NCBI GenBank assembly: GCA_027575765.1
Contig: JANBPT010000533.1
Location: forward strand, 1 to 31,889
Direction of reading: 5' to 3'
Origin: Tieghemiomyces parasiticus
Taxonomy: Eukaryota; Kickxellomycota; Dimargaritomycetes; Dimargaritales; Dimargaritaceae
Length of the DNA stretch: 31,889 nucleotides
Positions 31,181 to 31,889 of the stretch are shown here, in pieces (position 1 is the stretch's first letter; each line of letters starts with the position of its first letter). Both the position numbers and the translations under genes were made by a program. The notes under the pieces were generated by a model that saw only the letters and a list, made by a program, of their open reading frames with translations, was not told where the DNA came from and did no database searches.

Positions 31181-31889
31181 ACGTCATTTAGATTTGCCCT
31201 GGAGCGGACTTTACATAGTACTAATAAAAAATATTCGATCTACCAGCTCGAAAGCTTTTCGGCTTGATGCTCTGGTATCCCAACCCAACTCCCACTCTCC
31301 CTCCTTCCTATTTCGTAAGGTATCTCTTAAGGGCAGTAAACCCACCATAAGCAGAGTGCATGGTTGTAGAACGAGCAACTAGCCACCCGTATCGGAGGGT
31401 GGGACCCCCACCTAGTTCTCTGAACCATGTACCGCCCATTTCGGCACGTCCCATCTACCAGGACAGGACATATCCCAAAGGGGGTCGGCAGAGGTCGCTC
31501 TCCTTGTTGGGATAGATAAGGTAAGAGCGAGGCTTGACCTTGGTCACATCATTTTTCCTTCTCTCTCCTCTTTCGTACTCGTCTTCACGGCTACCGATTG
31601 CTCTATTATCGTATTCCTCTGACATATTTACGCCGCCGTCTTAATCGTACTCATAAGCTCTGCTCGGGTAACAACCTCCATGAACAGGATTAGTAGGCTG
31701 GTGCACAGTGTCCAAGTGAAGCCTTACAGAGATGGTATGCGGTCGAGGGCAACCTCTGGTGGTTTGCATATATCACACTCCAAGTGGGGGGTTTTCAATA
31801 ATCCACCCTTCGAATTGATAACATCAAAGTGACTCTACCATGCGGTGAATGCATGTCTGCTAGAAACCATTAATCATATGGCAAGGGAA
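31181..31889. other. Gene-poor right edge with no supported gene
   Basis: About 700 bp after the mariner pseudogene. It includes AT-rich sequence at about 31180-31240 and mixed sequence to the window end. The only frame above 60 codons (31194-31382) shows no domain and may partly be mariner flank. I see no RNA gene or repeat array. Confidence 0.4.

Noticed and set aside
1..31889. tRNA, rRNA, snoRNA, CRISPR or telomeric repeats
   Set aside because: I looked for A/B boxes, C/D boxes in the RPL4 intron, regularly spaced repeats and telomere-like arrays by eye and saw none convincing. A tRNAscan-SE and Infernal run would settle it.

Overview
The window is eukaryotic. Its genes are split by short spliceosomal introns (about 65-320 bp) with GTAAGT-type donors and pyrimidine-AG acceptors. 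Gene density is high, and the proteins are typical fungal housekeeping factors: a fungal-style multidomain Vps10 receptor, Dss4/Mss4, Bet2 and a WRAP73-type WD protein. GC-rich coding sequence, a dynein light intermediate chain, a spindle-pole/centriole WD protein and relics of mariner and possibly Fanzor-type elements together suggest an early-diverging, zygomycete-grade fungus, perhaps Kickxellomycotina or relatives. That placement is inference; no rRNA or other marker is present to fix it.

Layout. 1-3.2 kb is gene-poor and holds transposon relics: a broken ORF on the minus strand that may be the N-terminal part of a Fanzor (eukaryotic TnpB relative), and the C-terminal end of a mariner transposase on the plus strand. 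From 3.2 to 27.4 kb there are nine genes: a HAD-family phosphatase (+), cytoplasmic dynein light intermediate chain (-), a very large Vps10 sorting receptor with three Vps10 domains (-), VPS28 of ESCRT-I (+), the Rab exchange factor/chaperone MSS4/DSS4 (-), a ten-exon WRAP73 homologue (-), the beta subunit of Rab geranylgeranyltransferase BET2 (+, seven exons), a probable mitochondrial PPR-like helical-repeat protein (-) and ribosomal protein L4/uL4 (+). From 27.5 kb to the end the sequence is again gene-poor, with AT-rich stretches and a second, longer mariner pseudogene of the same family and orientation as the left copy.

How the genes relate. Five of the nine act in membrane traffic or its motors: Vps10 (TGN-to-endosome cargo sorting), Vps28 (multivesicular body sorting), Mss4 and Bet2 (Rab GTPase handling and prenylation) and the dynein light intermediate chain (cargo-adaptor binding). 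They are separately promoted, in mixed orientations and with different intron loads, so this is neighbourhood rather than an operon. I rebuilt exon structures for RPL4, VPS10, WRAP73 and BET2 with every splice phase consistent. VPS28 is consistent except at its first intron, which is flagged.

The most unusual observation is the Vps10 receptor: about 2,198 residues with three complete Vps10 beta-propeller plus ten-cysteine modules, where the well-known yeast receptor has two. I found no CRISPR array, no convincing tRNA or rRNA gene, and no evidence for a defence or toxin system.
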